A DNA stretch of 64,000 nucleotides. It comes from Roseobacter fucihabitans. GTDB taxonomy: Bacteria > Pseudomonadota > Alphaproteobacteria > Rhodobacterales > Rhodobacteraceae. Shown here one piece after another: positions 44,919 to 53,241 of the stretch. Where the stretch lies: positions 2,944,501-3,008,500 of the forward strand of contig NZ_CP143423.1 in the NCBI RefSeq assembly GCF_014337925.2. The letters run 5' to 3'. Below the pieces are notes generated by a model. That model did not search any database, was not told the DNA's origin, and worked only from the letters and a program-made list of their open reading frames with translations. Both the position numbers and the translations under genes were made by a program. Position 1 is the first letter of the stretch. The number at the start of each line of letters is the position of its first letter.

Positions 44919-45704
44919 ATGAAACAGGATTATCAAAGCTGTCTGATCAGCCGCCTCTCCAGATTTGTCACGCTTACGGATGCAGAATGCGCTTTTATCG
45001 CCGATCTTGAAAAAGACGAGCAAAAGCGAAAGAAAGGCCGTCCGGTTGTAAGCGTCGGTGAGGCAACAGATGGGATCATGGTCCTTAAATCAGGCTGGGC
45101 CGTTGTTAAAGCAGACAGCTCAGACGGGCGCAGCCAGATTTTGCGGGTGTATCTTCCCGGCGAGGTTATGGGGCTGGCCGAGTTGGGGACATCGCACGCG
45201 CACCACCGAATTGTCATGCAGACCGACGGCATGGTCTGCCCGTTTCCCAGAAAGGGCCTTGCACCGCTTTTCATAGACTTTCCACGACTGGCAGCCCTGC
45301 TGACCTCTGTCGGTAGCCTTGATCAGATTGCGCTGCGTCACCACGCAGGTGTTCTGGGATCACTGGACGCGGCGGGTAAGCTTAAATCATGGCTGCTCCA
45401 ACTGCGGTCCAGGCTGGAGGTTGCTAACGTCGGTTTGGGAAACCGTTTTCAAGTGCCTTTCAGTCAGGTCGAGATTGGTCAAGCAGTTGGTTTGACTTCT
45501 ATTTACGTCAACAAACTGCTGCGCAGGTTCGTCGAAAACGGTGAAATGGAAATTGATCGCCCTTACGTGCGGCTGCTCAAGCGGGATGAGTGGGAAAAAG
45601 AATGCGAATACGTTGACGCATTCGTCAATATGGACACATCATGGTTTCCGCCCGCAATCGGGGCGGAAACAACCGGCACGGCCCAAATGGCCGAGCCGGT
45701 CTGA
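44919..45704 (+). CDS. Crp/Fnr-family transcriptional regulator
   Basis: The product is about 261 residues from the ATG at 44919 (TTAGGATTAGGG upstream; ATG at 44904 possible). The cyclic-nucleotide-binding-like domain has VVSVGEATDGIMVLKSGWAV and VYLPGEVMGLAELGTSHAHH. The C-terminal HTH is FSQVEIGQAVGLTSIYVNKL. It lacks the Cys pattern of FNR, so it is not an oxygen sensor of that type. Possible stress regulator of the surrounding genes; that is inference. Confidence 0.85.
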   Translation: MKQDYQSCLISRLSRFVTLTDAECAFIADLEKDEQKRKKGRPVVSVGEATDGIMVLKSGWAVVKADSSDGRSQILRVYLPGEVMGLAELGTSHAHHRIVMQTDGMVCPFPRKGLAPLFIDFPRLAALLTSVGSLDQIALRHHAGVLGSLDAAGKLKSWLLQLRSRLEVANVGLGNRFQVPFSQVEIGQAVGLTSIYVNKLLRRFVENGEMEIDRPYVRLLKRDEWEKECEYVDAFVNMDTSWFPPAIGAETTGTAQMAEPV

Positions 45705-45706
45705 GT

Positions 45707-46204
45707 TTAAGCAACTGCGTATTGATTGATGCCACCGGTCGCGAGATCCGTCATCGTACGGTCCCCGTCATAGGACGCGTCGAGGCATTTTTTCAGTTTT
45801 TCAGCGTCGTTGTCCAACTCTAGCCGGTCAGCAAATGCGGCAAGGCAACCGTATCCTGCAATCGCGTAGTGAACCAGTCGCTGGTACTGCGTGACGATCA
45901 TCGCGTCACGGACCGCATCCTCGCCGAAACTCTCGTCCAAAGCGTGAGCGCGGGCTTCTTTTACCAGACCTTCCATGCCCTTACAGTGTTCACCACTCGG
46001 GCTTTCATCGTGACCTTTGGCAATCACTTCAAGCGCATGATTACCCGTCTCGATGCCTTTAGCTCCTGCCATCAGCGCGTCTGCCAAGCCTTTATCAGTA
46101 GCCGCTTCAGCCATTGCTTTGGTCACATCATGCGCCTGTTTATTGGCGCTGTAGATGTCTTTGAGTTGCTCAAGGTAGAGGTCTTCCAGTGTGTCGATGC
46201 TCAT
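45707..46204 (-). CDS. DUF892 ferritin-like protein (YciE/YciF family)
   Basis: The product is 165 residues from the ATG at 46204, with AAGGATTGACC upstream. MSIDTLEDLYLEQLKDIYSA then LIDA-like repeats and AHALDESFGEDAVRDAMIVT, YQRLVHYAIAGYGCLAAFAD carry the paired Glu/His helices of the ferritin-like diiron fold. Members are stress-induced. It converges with the Crp/Fnr gene, the two stops being 3 bp apart. Confidence 0.88.
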   Translation of the reverse strand: MSIDTLEDLYLEQLKDIYSANKQAHDVTKAMAEAATDKGLADALMAGAKGIETGNHALEVIAKGHDESPSGEHCKGMEGLVKEARAHALDESFGEDAVRDAMIVTQYQRLVHYAIAGYGCLAAFADRLELDNDAEKLKKCLDASYDGDRTMTDLATGGINQYAVA

Positions 46205-46399
46205 GGTCAATCCTTTCAGGGTGAGCCTTAACGCTATCCCATTCAGGCCGGTTCCACATGCCTGATCGGGTGGTGAACCGTCCTGAATGGTCAAACGCTA
46301 AACCAGATTAGTGCCTGCGTGCCCCTGTCCCAAACGTTCGGGGCTAAAGATGATCCCACAAGCGACACCTGCGTCGCATCATCAAAACAGGGGCACCCC

Positions 46400-46468
46400 A
46401 TGCACAACGTATTCTATCTCATCGGCTTGATCGTCGTCGTTCTGGCCGTCGTCAGCTTTGTATTCTGA
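46400..46468 (+). CDS. 22-residue hydrophobic membrane peptide
   Basis: A tiny ORF too short for standard gene finders: ATG at 46400, TGA at 46466, with AGGGGC at the ribosome-site position. The product is one helix, with the central part YLIGLIVVVLAVVSFVF. It ends 20 bp before the next gene and probably shares its transcript. I believe similar single-helix peptides precede this gene set in related bacteria. No function is known. Confidence 0.6.
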   Translation: MHNVFYLIGLIVVVLAVVSFVF

Positions 46469-46488
46469 ACCTGAACTGGAGAAATAAC

Positions 46489-46968
46489 ATGTCGACCTAC
46501 AAAACGCCCACCGCCAGTCAGAATGAGCCAGCCACCAAAGAGGCGAAACGCAAGGCTGCCGAACTTGGAACGCAAGCCAAAGCAGCTGCTGGCACTTTGG
46601 CTCAGGACGCTGCATCTGCCGCGACCACCCAAGCCAATGCTGCCAAGTCGTCAGTCGCCGATGAAATGTCCGGCGTCGCGTCCGCCTTGCGCACTGCAGC
46701 GCAAGAGATGCGCAGTGGTTCACCGCAGGAACGCACATTTGGCCAGATTGCCGAAGGTCTTGCTGATGCGTCAGAAGCCATGCGCGACAAGGATCTCAGC
46801 ACTATGGTGCGGGACGTCAGCACGTTTGCGCGCAAGAATCCGTTGGTATTTCTGGGCGGTGCAGCGCTGATCGGTTTCGCGGCTACACGGTTTGCCAAAG
46901 CGTCAGGTGATATGACCGCTGATGCTCCGAATGCTCCCTACACCCAGCCGCGCGGAGATTTCTTATGA
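46489..46968 (+). CDS. stress-associated protein with Ala-rich helices and a C-terminal membrane helix
   Basis: The 159-residue protein has a polar, Ala/Thr-rich coiled region (ELGTQAKAAAGTLAQDAASA), an amphipathic zone (SVADEMSGVASALRTAAQEM) and one membrane segment (ARKNPLVFLGGAALIGFAAT) near the C-terminus. The plan resembles the DUF883/ElaB-type anchored proteins. Its stop overlaps the next start (46965), so it is coupled to the holin-like gene and the DUF3618 gene in one operon. Confidence 0.65.
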   Translation: MSTYKTPTASQNEPATKEAKRKAAELGTQAKAAAGTLAQDAASAATTQANAAKSSVADEMSGVASALRTAAQEMRSGSPQERTFGQIAEGLADASEAMRDKDLSTMVRDVSTFARKNPLVFLGGAALIGFAATRFAKASGDMTADAPNAPYTQPRGDFL

Positions 46969-47366
46969 GCGACAACAACATAAACAAAAGCGCGGGCAGC
47001 CTGCTGTCTGATGCGCTGAGCAATGTCAGCGGACTGGTGCGCAGCGAAGTTGATCTGGCACGCGCTGAAATCAGCGAGAATGTCACCAAGGCAGGCGTGG
47101 CTATCGGCTTGATTGCAGGGTCAGCGATCATTGCGCTTGTCGCGTTGAACGTCCTTGCCGCAGCCCTCGTCGCTGCGCTTGCCAATGCCGGTATCGATGC
47201 GGGATGGGCGGCACTGATTGTCGGCGCCCTGCTGGCCATTGTCGCTTATATCCTCATCAATAAGGGCATCAACGATCTGAAACTTTCAAGCCTTGCACCG
47301 ACGCGGACTGTCAAAAATGTCCAGCGCGATGCCGCAGCCGTAAAGGAAGCTTACAATGACAAATGA
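46965..47366 (+). CDS. phage holin family protein (holin-X / DUF1469 type)
   Basis: The 133-residue protein starts with SLLSDALSNVSGLVRSEVDL then ARAEISENVTKAGVAIGLIA. It has two membrane helices (GLIAGSAIIALVALNVLAAA and GWAALIVGALLAIVAYILIN) and a polar tail. This is the cytosol-facing two-helix layout of the putative holin-X family, which despite the name is chromosomal and found with DUF883/DUF3618 proteins. It overlaps both neighbours. Confidence 0.8.
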   Translation: MSDNNINKSAGSLLSDALSNVSGLVRSEVDLARAEISENVTKAGVAIGLIAGSAIIALVALNVLAAALVAALANAGIDAGWAALIVGALLAIVAYILINKGINDLKLSSLAPTRTVKNVQRDAAAVKEAYNDK

Positions 47367-48492
47367 GAACCGCAGTCCAAAAGAAATCGAGCGCGACATC
47401 GAAGAGCAGCGCTCCGATCTGACCTCCAATCTGGAGGGCTTGCAGGACAAGTTTTCCATCGACACAATTGTCCGCCAGATCGGTGATCAGTTTCGTGAAC
47501 ACGGTGGTGATATCGGCCGCTCTGTGTCCGATCAGGTCAAGGCGAACCCGATTCCACTGGCGCTGACCGGTATCGGACTGGCGTGGATGATGTTTGGCAA
47601 TGCGTCGCGGCAGAACGCGCCGGCCCGGATCGCAAACGATGGGTACAGTGATGCAGAGCACGATTATCGCCGTACCCGCATCGAACAAGGTCGGCCCTAT
47701 TTTGCTCCGACGCCATATCCATTGTCGCGTAACGATGGTCCATCGTGGTCGTATGATGATACGCAGAGTGGTCCGACGATATCGGAGCGGATGTCTGACG
47801 GTGCCGATGCAGCACGCGATCACGCCGCCAGTGCTGCGTCCGAAGTTAGAGGTGGTACGGCTTCTGCGGCATCCTCTGTGTCCGATGCGGTAAGCGCTGC
47901 AGGGTCTTCCGTAGCCGGTGCAACCGCATCTGCAAAATCTACCCTTTCCGGCGCAGCACAATCCGCACGGGACGGCCTTGCAACAGCAGGTAGCCGGATC
48001 GCCGAAGGCACCGAAAGTCTGACCGAAGAGGGTCGCCTGCGGGTAATCGCAGCGCGCAGAAAGGCCGTCGAGATGCGCCGTCAGACGGCACGTTCCGCAC
48101 AGAAAGGCGCTGACGTGGCGGCGGATTTCTATGACAATCAGCCACTTGTGGTCGGTGCATTGGCGCTTGCGTTCGGTGCAGCCCTCGGCGGTGCGTTGCC
48201 GCGCACGAAAACCGAGGACGATCTGATGGGCACCCAAAGCGATGATCTCTTCGCGGAAGCCGAGCGTGTTTTTGAAGAAGAAAAGTCCAAGGCAATGTCT
48301 GTCGCCAAATCGGTGCAGGATGAGGTCAAGGACATCGCCGCCGAGACGAAATCAGATCTCGATAGCGGTGCGCCCGGCGACAAATCAGCCGTTGAGGCAA
48401 TTGGCGATACGGCCAAATCAGTGGCTGGACGGGTCGCGAACAAGGCCAAATCGACGGCCAAAGACGAAAACCTCGGCAAGCCCAAGAGCTGA
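47356..48492 (+). CDS. DUF3618 domain protein
   Basis: The 378-residue protein opens with the DUF3618 motif: RSPKEIERDIEEQRSDLTSN then LEGLQDKFSIDTIV. A first membrane segment lies at IPLALTGIGLAWMMFGNASR. A long Ala/Ser-rich, apolipoprotein-like helical region follows (GAAQSARDGLATAGSRIAEG). A second hydrophobic segment LVVGALALAFGAALGGALP precedes an acidic C-terminus. It probably shapes or stabilises membranes. It overlaps the holin-like gene by 11 bp. Confidence 0.8.
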   Translation: MTNENRSPKEIERDIEEQRSDLTSNLEGLQDKFSIDTIVRQIGDQFREHGGDIGRSVSDQVKANPIPLALTGIGLAWMMFGNASRQNAPARIANDGYSDAEHDYRRTRIEQGRPYFAPTPYPLSRNDGPSWSYDDTQSGPTISERMSDGADAARDHAASAASEVRGGTASAASSVSDAVSAAGSSVAGATASAKSTLSGAAQSARDGLATAGSRIAEGTESLTEEGRLRVIAARRKAVEMRRQTARSAQKGADVAADFYDNQPLVVGALALAFGAALGGALPRTKTEDDLMGTQSDDLFAEAERVFEEEKSKAMSVAKSVQDEVKDIAAETKSDLDSGAPGDKSAVEAIGDTAKSVAGRVANKAKSTAKDENLGKPKS

Positions 48493-48500
48493 ACCAAAAC

Positions 48501-48525
48501 GGAAGGGGCCTCTTTGGTCCCTTCC
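48501..48525 (+). terminator. stem-loop between the DUF3618 and YihY genes
   Basis: GGAAGGGGCC (48501-48510) pairs with GGTCCCTTCC (48516-48525) around TCTTT, with one G-T pair. Only a short T-run follows (48532-48537), so it may attenuate rather than end transcription before the YihY gene at 48551. Confidence 0.5.
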
Positions 48526-48550
48526 ACTCCAATTTTCTAAAGGATTTAGT

Positions 48551-49498
48551 ATGTCGCGTGGACGCAACGCCGAAACACCCACCGAAATTCCAGCTTTCGG
48601 TTGGAAAGATGTCGCATTCCGTCTCAAAGATGAAATCGCCAGCGACAGGGTTGGCCTGATCGCGGCTGGCGTGGCCTTCTATGGGTTGCTGGCCCTGTTT
48701 CCTGCAATCACGGCCTTGATCGCAATCAGTGGTCTGCTGGTCGAACCAAGCGAGATCGTGGACCAGTTGAACAACCTGTCCGGTGTTATGCCCGAAGAGG
48801 TGATCGCCATCATCACCAAGCAGGCGACAAGCGTGGCGGGGTCGCGCGAAGGTGGGCTTGGACTGGCGGCACTGTTTGGGATATTGATCGCGCTATATTC
48901 CGCATCCAAAGGGATGGGCAGCCTGATGCAAGGCATCAACATCGCATACAATGAAGAGGAAGAGCGCGGGTTTATCAAGCTGAAGCTTGTAACCTTTGGT
49001 CTGACGATCGTTTTGATGATCGGATTGCTCGTGGCGATGCTGTCCACTCTTGGTATGCCCGCAGTGCTGGCGTTCGTCGATCTTGGATGGGGCATCGAGG
49101 CGATCATCACCATCGTTTTCTGGCTGGCGTTGTTCGCACTGACGGTCGTCGGGTTGTCCGTACTGTACCGTTACGCGCCGTCCCGCGATCCCGCTGAGTG
49201 GCGCTGGACGTCGCCGGGTGCAATCGCGGGGTGCCTCATGTGGATCGTTGCATCTGCGGGCTTTGCTTTCTACGTCAGCAACTTTGGTTCCTATAACGAG
49301 AGCTTTGGCACTCTGGCGGGTGTCATTGTTTTGTTGATGTGGTTCTGGATTTCGGCATTTATCATTCTGCTCGGAGCGGAATTGAACGCCGAGCTTGAGG
49401 CGCAGACCCGCCTCGACACCACCCAAGGTCACGACCAGCCAATGGGCCAAAGGGATGCCGAAAAGGCCGATAATTTGGGCGAGGCAGCAGGCAAATGA
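48551..49498 (+). CDS. YihY/BrkB-family membrane protein
   Basis: The product is 315 residues from the ATG at 48551; the open frame upstream is a shadow of the DUF3618 gene. It has six membrane helices and the family motifs GLIAAGVAFYGLLALFPAIT, SASKGMGSLMQGINIAYNEE and WRWTSPGAIAGCLMWIVASA. YFGSYN-like text (SNFGSYNESFGTLAGVIVLL) closes the core. A widespread inner-membrane family of unclear role, often called virulence factor BrkB. It is followed 11 bp later by the EEP gene. Confidence 0.88.
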   Translation: MSRGRNAETPTEIPAFGWKDVAFRLKDEIASDRVGLIAAGVAFYGLLALFPAITALIAISGLLVEPSEIVDQLNNLSGVMPEEVIAIITKQATSVAGSREGGLGLAALFGILIALYSASKGMGSLMQGINIAYNEEEERGFIKLKLVTFGLTIVLMIGLLVAMLSTLGMPAVLAFVDLGWGIEAIITIVFWLALFALTVVGLSVLYRYAPSRDPAEWRWTSPGAIAGCLMWIVASAGFAFYVSNFGSYNESFGTLAGVIVLLMWFWISAFIILLGAELNAELEAQTRLDTTQGHDQPMGQRDAEKADNLGEAAGK

Positions 49499-49508
49499 TG
49501 TACTTTAC

Positions 49509-50522
49509 ATGTCAATGCTGAATGTGGCGCTTTGGCTTACCGGTATCGCGGTGATCATCACAACGGCTTTGCCACTCACCAATAGTGTGACGTGGTGGGT
49601 GCGGATGTGGGATTTTCCGCGCCTGCATATCTCGCTACTGGCACTCGTGGTTCTGATGGCGGCCCTGTTCATCGCAGTATGTCTGAAATCTCTACTGATC
49701 GCCCTGATGTCTGTCGTCTTTGTTTTTCAAGCGATACAGATTTTCCCCTACACACCGCTCGCGCGAACCGAAGTGGATTTGGCTGAAGTGCCCTCCGGTG
49801 TGAAGGCGGTGTCGATGATGTCAGTGAACGTCTTGATGGAGAACCAGCGCTACGGCGATCTGATTTACATCATCGAACGCGAAGATCCCGATGTCCTGCT
49901 CCTGATGGAAACGGATAATGTCTGGCATAACGCGCTTAGGGACGTTCTATCGCGTTACACAACCATCAAGATGCATCTGGCCGATGATCACTACGGCTTA
50001 ATCATTGCCACGCGGTTGGATGTAATCAGCATTGATTTGCTTTGGCCCGCGCAAGATGACACCCCTGCGGTAAAGGCGGTTCTGAATGCGCCGAATGGCA
50101 CCGCGTTCAACTTCATCGGTCTTCATCCGCGTCCTCCCGTACCGGGCAATACTACCGAAGTCAGGGACAAACAGATCAAGGACGTCGCACTTATGACGTC
50201 GTCATCTGACAGGCCGACGATCTGCATGGGTGATTTCAACGATGTGGCGTGGTCATGGACAACGCGGCGTTTTAAACGCTACAGTGATTTCCTTGAACCG
50301 CGCGTGGGGAGGGGCATGATCTCGAGCTTCCATGCCGCCTATCCGTTCATGCGCCTGCCCATCGACCAACTTTTCGTGACGCAGGATGTAAATCTGGTGT
50401 CGTTTAACCGGTTGGAGAATTTTGGCTCTGACCATTTCCCGATGGTGGCAACGGTTTTTTTTGACAGCCCCGGGAGTGGGAAAAATGGCGAGCGAAACGA
50501 TGCCCGACACAATCACCGATAA
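49509..50522 (+). CDS. membrane-anchored endonuclease/exonuclease/phosphatase-fold protein
   Basis: The product is 337 residues from the ATG at 49509. Three N-terminal helices (LWLTGIAVIITTALPLTNSV and LISLLALVVLMAALFIAVCL-like) anchor an EEP domain. Catalytic marks are SMMSVNVLMENQRYGDLIYI, LLLMETDNVWHNAL, FIGLHPRPP, TICMGDFNDVAWSW and ENFGSDHFPMVATVFF (Asn, Glu, His, Asp, His). It is probably a periplasmic phosphodiesterase. It overlaps the AI-2E family gene start by about 38 bp. Confidence 0.88.
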   Translation: MSMLNVALWLTGIAVIITTALPLTNSVTWWVRMWDFPRLHISLLALVVLMAALFIAVCLKSLLIALMSVVFVFQAIQIFPYTPLARTEVDLAEVPSGVKAVSMMSVNVLMENQRYGDLIYIIEREDPDVLLLMETDNVWHNALRDVLSRYTTIKMHLADDHYGLIIATRLDVISIDLLWPAQDDTPAVKAVLNAPNGTAFNFIGLHPRPPVPGNTTEVRDKQIKDVALMTSSSDRPTICMGDFNDVAWSWTTRRFKRYSDFLEPRVGRGMISSFHAAYPFMRLPIDQLFVTQDVNLVSFNRLENFGSDHFPMVATVFFDSPGSGKNGERNDARHNHR

Positions 50523-51633
50523 GACGGCTGCCCAAGCTATGGCACCCACACCCTGGAAGCGATTGGAAGTGCCGATCACAGGCATCTTTTGTATCCTGTT
50601 GCTGCAAGCTCTGGTTTGGGCGAGCGATTTTCTGATACCCGTCACAGCAGCATTTCTGGGCTATTTCGTGCTGAACAGGCCCCGACGCTGGCTGGCACGT
50701 ATAGGTATTTCGCCGGTGTTTTCTGCTGCGTTGTTCACGGCGGTTCTCACGATTACGATCGGTGTTTTGCTGGTGCAGCTCAGCGCGCCGGCTGCGCAAT
50801 TCATTGAAGACCTCCCATCGCTCATGGAGCAGATCAAACAGAAGCTTTCTGTTGCCGGTGGTACGATGGAAGCGATCAACGATGCCACTGTCGCAGCACA
50901 GGAAATTATAGACGATCAGGACGCGGAAACCGTCGCCGTCGAGGTCGTGTCGGACACGGGTATCGCTGCCACGCTGTTCAGTATGGCGCCCGGTTTTCTG
51001 AGCCGTATTCTGTTTGCGCTTATCTTAGTTTTTTTCCTTGTTGCGTCGGGCGACATGTTCCTGACCAAGACAGTGCAGAGCTTTGAGAGGTTCAGCGAAA
51101 AGCGCCGCGCTGTCGAGGTTCTTCATGCCATTGAGGACCGTCTTGGCTATTATCTTGGGGGGATTGCGATCATCAACGCCGGATTGGGTGTTGCTGTCGG
51201 CATCGCCATGCATCTTTGGGGGCTCCCGAGCGCGATCGTTTTCGGATTTATGGCCTTTGGCCTGAACTTCGTACCATTCCTCGGGGGCCTGATGGGCGCG
51301 ACAATTGCCGCGGCGGTTGCCTTCGTCAGTATTGACGGGACGTGGGCGGCGGCGGGCGTGTTTGCAACCTATGTCATTCTGACGGGCATAGAAGGACAGT
51401 TCATCACGCCAATCATCATTGGTCGCAGAATGCGTCTGAACACGACAGTCGTGTTCCTGTCGGTCGCGTTCTTTGCATGGATATGGTCGGTGATGGGGAT
51501 GGTCGTCGCACTGCCTATCCTGATCGTGATCAAAATAGCCTGCGACGAAACGGAGGGGCTGCGCACGCTGGGGCGGTTCCTTGGGGATGTGGATGAAAAA
51601 CAATCCGCTGTCGCAATTAACGACGAAGCGTAA
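50485..51633 (+). CDS. AI-2E family transporter (PerM/UPF0118)
   Basis: The product is 382 residues from the ATG at 50485. It has about eight helices, with the family stretches LEVPITGIFCILLLQALVWA, FVLNRPRRWLARIGISPVFS and the C-terminal half FGLNFVPFLGGLMGATIAAA and GIEGQFITPIIIGRRMRLNT. GEGQ-like residues in the last segment are typical of UPF0118 permeases. The substrate is unknown in this context. It closes a run of membrane genes that starts at 46400. Confidence 0.85.
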   Translation: MASETMPDTITDKTAAQAMAPTPWKRLEVPITGIFCILLLQALVWASDFLIPVTAAFLGYFVLNRPRRWLARIGISPVFSAALFTAVLTITIGVLLVQLSAPAAQFIEDLPSLMEQIKQKLSVAGGTMEAINDATVAAQEIIDDQDAETVAVEVVSDTGIAATLFSMAPGFLSRILFALILVFFLVASGDMFLTKTVQSFERFSEKRRAVEVLHAIEDRLGYYLGGIAIINAGLGVAVGIAMHLWGLPSAIVFGFMAFGLNFVPFLGGLMGATIAAAVAFVSIDGTWAAAGVFATYVILTGIEGQFITPIIIGRRMRLNTTVVFLSVAFFAWIWSVMGMVVALPILIVIKIACDETEGLRTLGRFLGDVDEKQSAVAINDEA

Positions 51634-51672
51634 GCGACAGGCGCAAGTTGATTGCGTCTGTCTTTTGTTGGG

Positions 51673-51927
51673 TCAGGTCTTGCGACGGACCAGCCGCACG
51701 ACAAAAATCAGCAGGCACGCACCTGCTGCAGCGACGATAAGCTGTCCGATCCAGCCACCCAAAGTGGCACCGACGATCAACACCAGCAGCCAGTTCAGAA
51801 CCAGCGCGCCGACAATGCCGAGCACGATGTTCATCAGCAGGCCGTCGTCAGTCTTCATGATCTTTTCCGCGATCCAGCCCGCAAGCGCGCCTATGATCAG
51901 CGATCCGATTCATCCTATTCCAGTCAT
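51673..51927 (-). pseudogene. GlsB/YeaQ-type membrane protein with a nonsense codon
   Basis: The frame from the ATG at 51927 reads MTGIG, a TGA at 51910-51912, then IGSLIIGALAGWIAEKIMKT and NIVLGIVGALVLNWLLVLIV. Relatives have W at the TGA position (G-I-G-W-I-G), so one G-to-A change made the stop. Reinitiation at the ATG at 51858 would give a 61-residue product without the first helix. GlsB proteins are small transglycosylase-associated stress membrane proteins. Confidence 0.75.
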
Positions 51928-52109
51928 TAGTTCTAATCCTTATTTGTCTCAATTATCAGAAGCGTTGCAAAAATTTGGACGGAGCACCAAAGATCATGGG
52001 ACAATGGTCTGAGACGCTCCGCCCTGAAACACCGCAATCAGGAGGATGACTGCGGTGTTGCTGTTTTGAAATCACAGAAGGGACATGTCAGTCCGCTTCC
52101 GGGGTTTCG

Positions 52110-52245
52110 TTAGTCAAGACCAAGCTCTTCGGCCAAACGGATGTCCGGCTCCAGAATGCGGACTTCGCTTTCGTTGAACTCCGGCATGTTCTCGAGTTGT
52201 CCTTGGGTGTGCCTGAGGACGTCGTGGGTACGCTCGATTTGATCA
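52110..52245 (-). pseudogene. C-terminal fragment of an unknown protein, cut by IS66 remains
   Basis: The minus frame ending with TAA at 52110 reads DQIERTHDVLRHTQGQLENM, then PEFNESEVRILEPDIRLAEE and LGLD. The text looks like a genuine protein end. Upstream it runs into IS66-type sequence at about 52245. I do not recognise the family. Confidence 0.35.
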
Positions 52246-52565
52246 AGGGAGATGTGGTCGTTCGTCTTGCGGCGAACACGCCAGCCGTGCGCATTGCCGA
52301 GATTGTGGCTGCGCTGTGATCCATCCGTCGCATGGAGTTCAGATATTTGTGGCGACGAAGCCCGTAGACTTTCGCAAGGGACACGATGGTTTGGCGCCTT
52401 GGTACAGAGTCATTTGCAAAAGAAGCCCTTTGATGGCGCGGTTTATGTGTTCCGCGCCAAGCGTGCGGATCGACTTAAAATGATCTGGTGGGGCGGCACA
52501 GGGTTGGTCATGGCATATAAGCGGCTTGAGCAGAATGCGTTCAAATGGCCTGCCATTCGCGACGG
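52246..52565 (+). pseudogene. IS66 orf1 end and orf2 (TnpB), frameshifted
   Basis: The plus strand reads VVVRLAANTPAVRIAEIVAA then a stop at 52317, the C-terminus of IS66 TnpA. A GTGA overlap starts orf2: HPSHGVQIFVATKPVDFRKG, then after a one-base loss near 52398, FGALVQSHLQKKPFDGAVYV and IWWGGTGLVMAYKRLEQNAF. It ends at IRDGV, where an IS3 piece begins. Both genes are dead. Confidence 0.75.
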
Positions 52566-52700
52566 CGTATTGCCACGTGGACGCGCTGACGAAGAACGCT
52601 TGGTCGCGGATATGATCGAATTGACGCGCCAATTTGGTCGATATGTCTACCGTCGGATTACAACGCAAAATGACCACATAATGCTCTGGGCTACCGCCCA
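52566..52700 (+). pseudogene. IS3-family orfB fragment
   Basis: Directly after the IS66 TnpB remnant the frame continues as PRGRADEERLVADMIELTRQ then FGRYVYRRIT. This matches the HTH-21-like segment of IS3/IS407-group orfB (F-G-R-Y-G-Y-R-R-I). It is about 40 codons long and has no catalytic residues. Confidence 0.55.
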
Positions 52701-52782
52701 CCTGCGCCAGAGGCCATCGTTCCGATGGACCAAACGCCAATCATGCAATAATTTTCAAACTGGACCACCCAAGTGGGACTGC

Positions 52783-53031
52783 TCAGGACGACCTGCCCTT
52801 CATCAGACGCATCAGATCGCTAATCGCCAGTTTCGGCGGGACCGACACGAACATGTGGACGTGGTAACTTGAGAGCACGCCGCGGATGATCTCGACACCA
52901 CTCTGCGCACAGACCTGGCGGCAGATATCACAGACCCGCAGTTTGATGTCGCCCTGCAACACTTTATAGCGATACTTGGTCGACCAAACGAGGTGGTAGC
53001 GGTGATAATAGACGCAGTGCTTCCCCGTGGA
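52783..53031 (-). pseudogene. IS200/IS605-family TnpA (Y1 transposase), truncated
   Basis: The minus strand reads CVYYHRYHLVWSTKYRYKVL, QGDIKLRVCDICRQVCAQSG and VEIIRGVLSSYHVHMFVSVP, then LMRLMKGRSS and a stop at 52783. The HUH motif appears as HVH, but the C-terminal helix with the catalytic Tyr is absent, so the protein is dead. No start codon precedes it before the in-frame TGA at 53032. Its terminal sequence lies immediately to the right. Confidence 0.8.
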
Positions 53032-53106
53032 TCATAGGACGATTCTTCGTGCTAAAGCACGCCCGTCTGAAAGACGGGCGGTTTAGACCAAAGAGTGGAT
53101 ACTAAA
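53031..53106. mobile_element. IS200/IS605 terminal sequence
   Basis: This is the second copy of the 75-base sequence at 6022-6096, with the hairpin GCCCGTCT/AGACGGGC (53061-53079). Here it adjoins the truncated tnpA, which identifies it as the left-end region of an IS200/IS605-type element. Confidence 0.75.
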
Positions 53107-53241
53107 GCTCTAAGAGTCCAACTTCCTTAAAGCATGTGGCATCGAAATTAGCGAATTGTTAATCAAACTAGCAGCAGTTGGGCTGACGCTTTTCATACGC
53201 AAACACAGTAAACGCTTTCGTTTACATTTAGGAGGTGTCGC

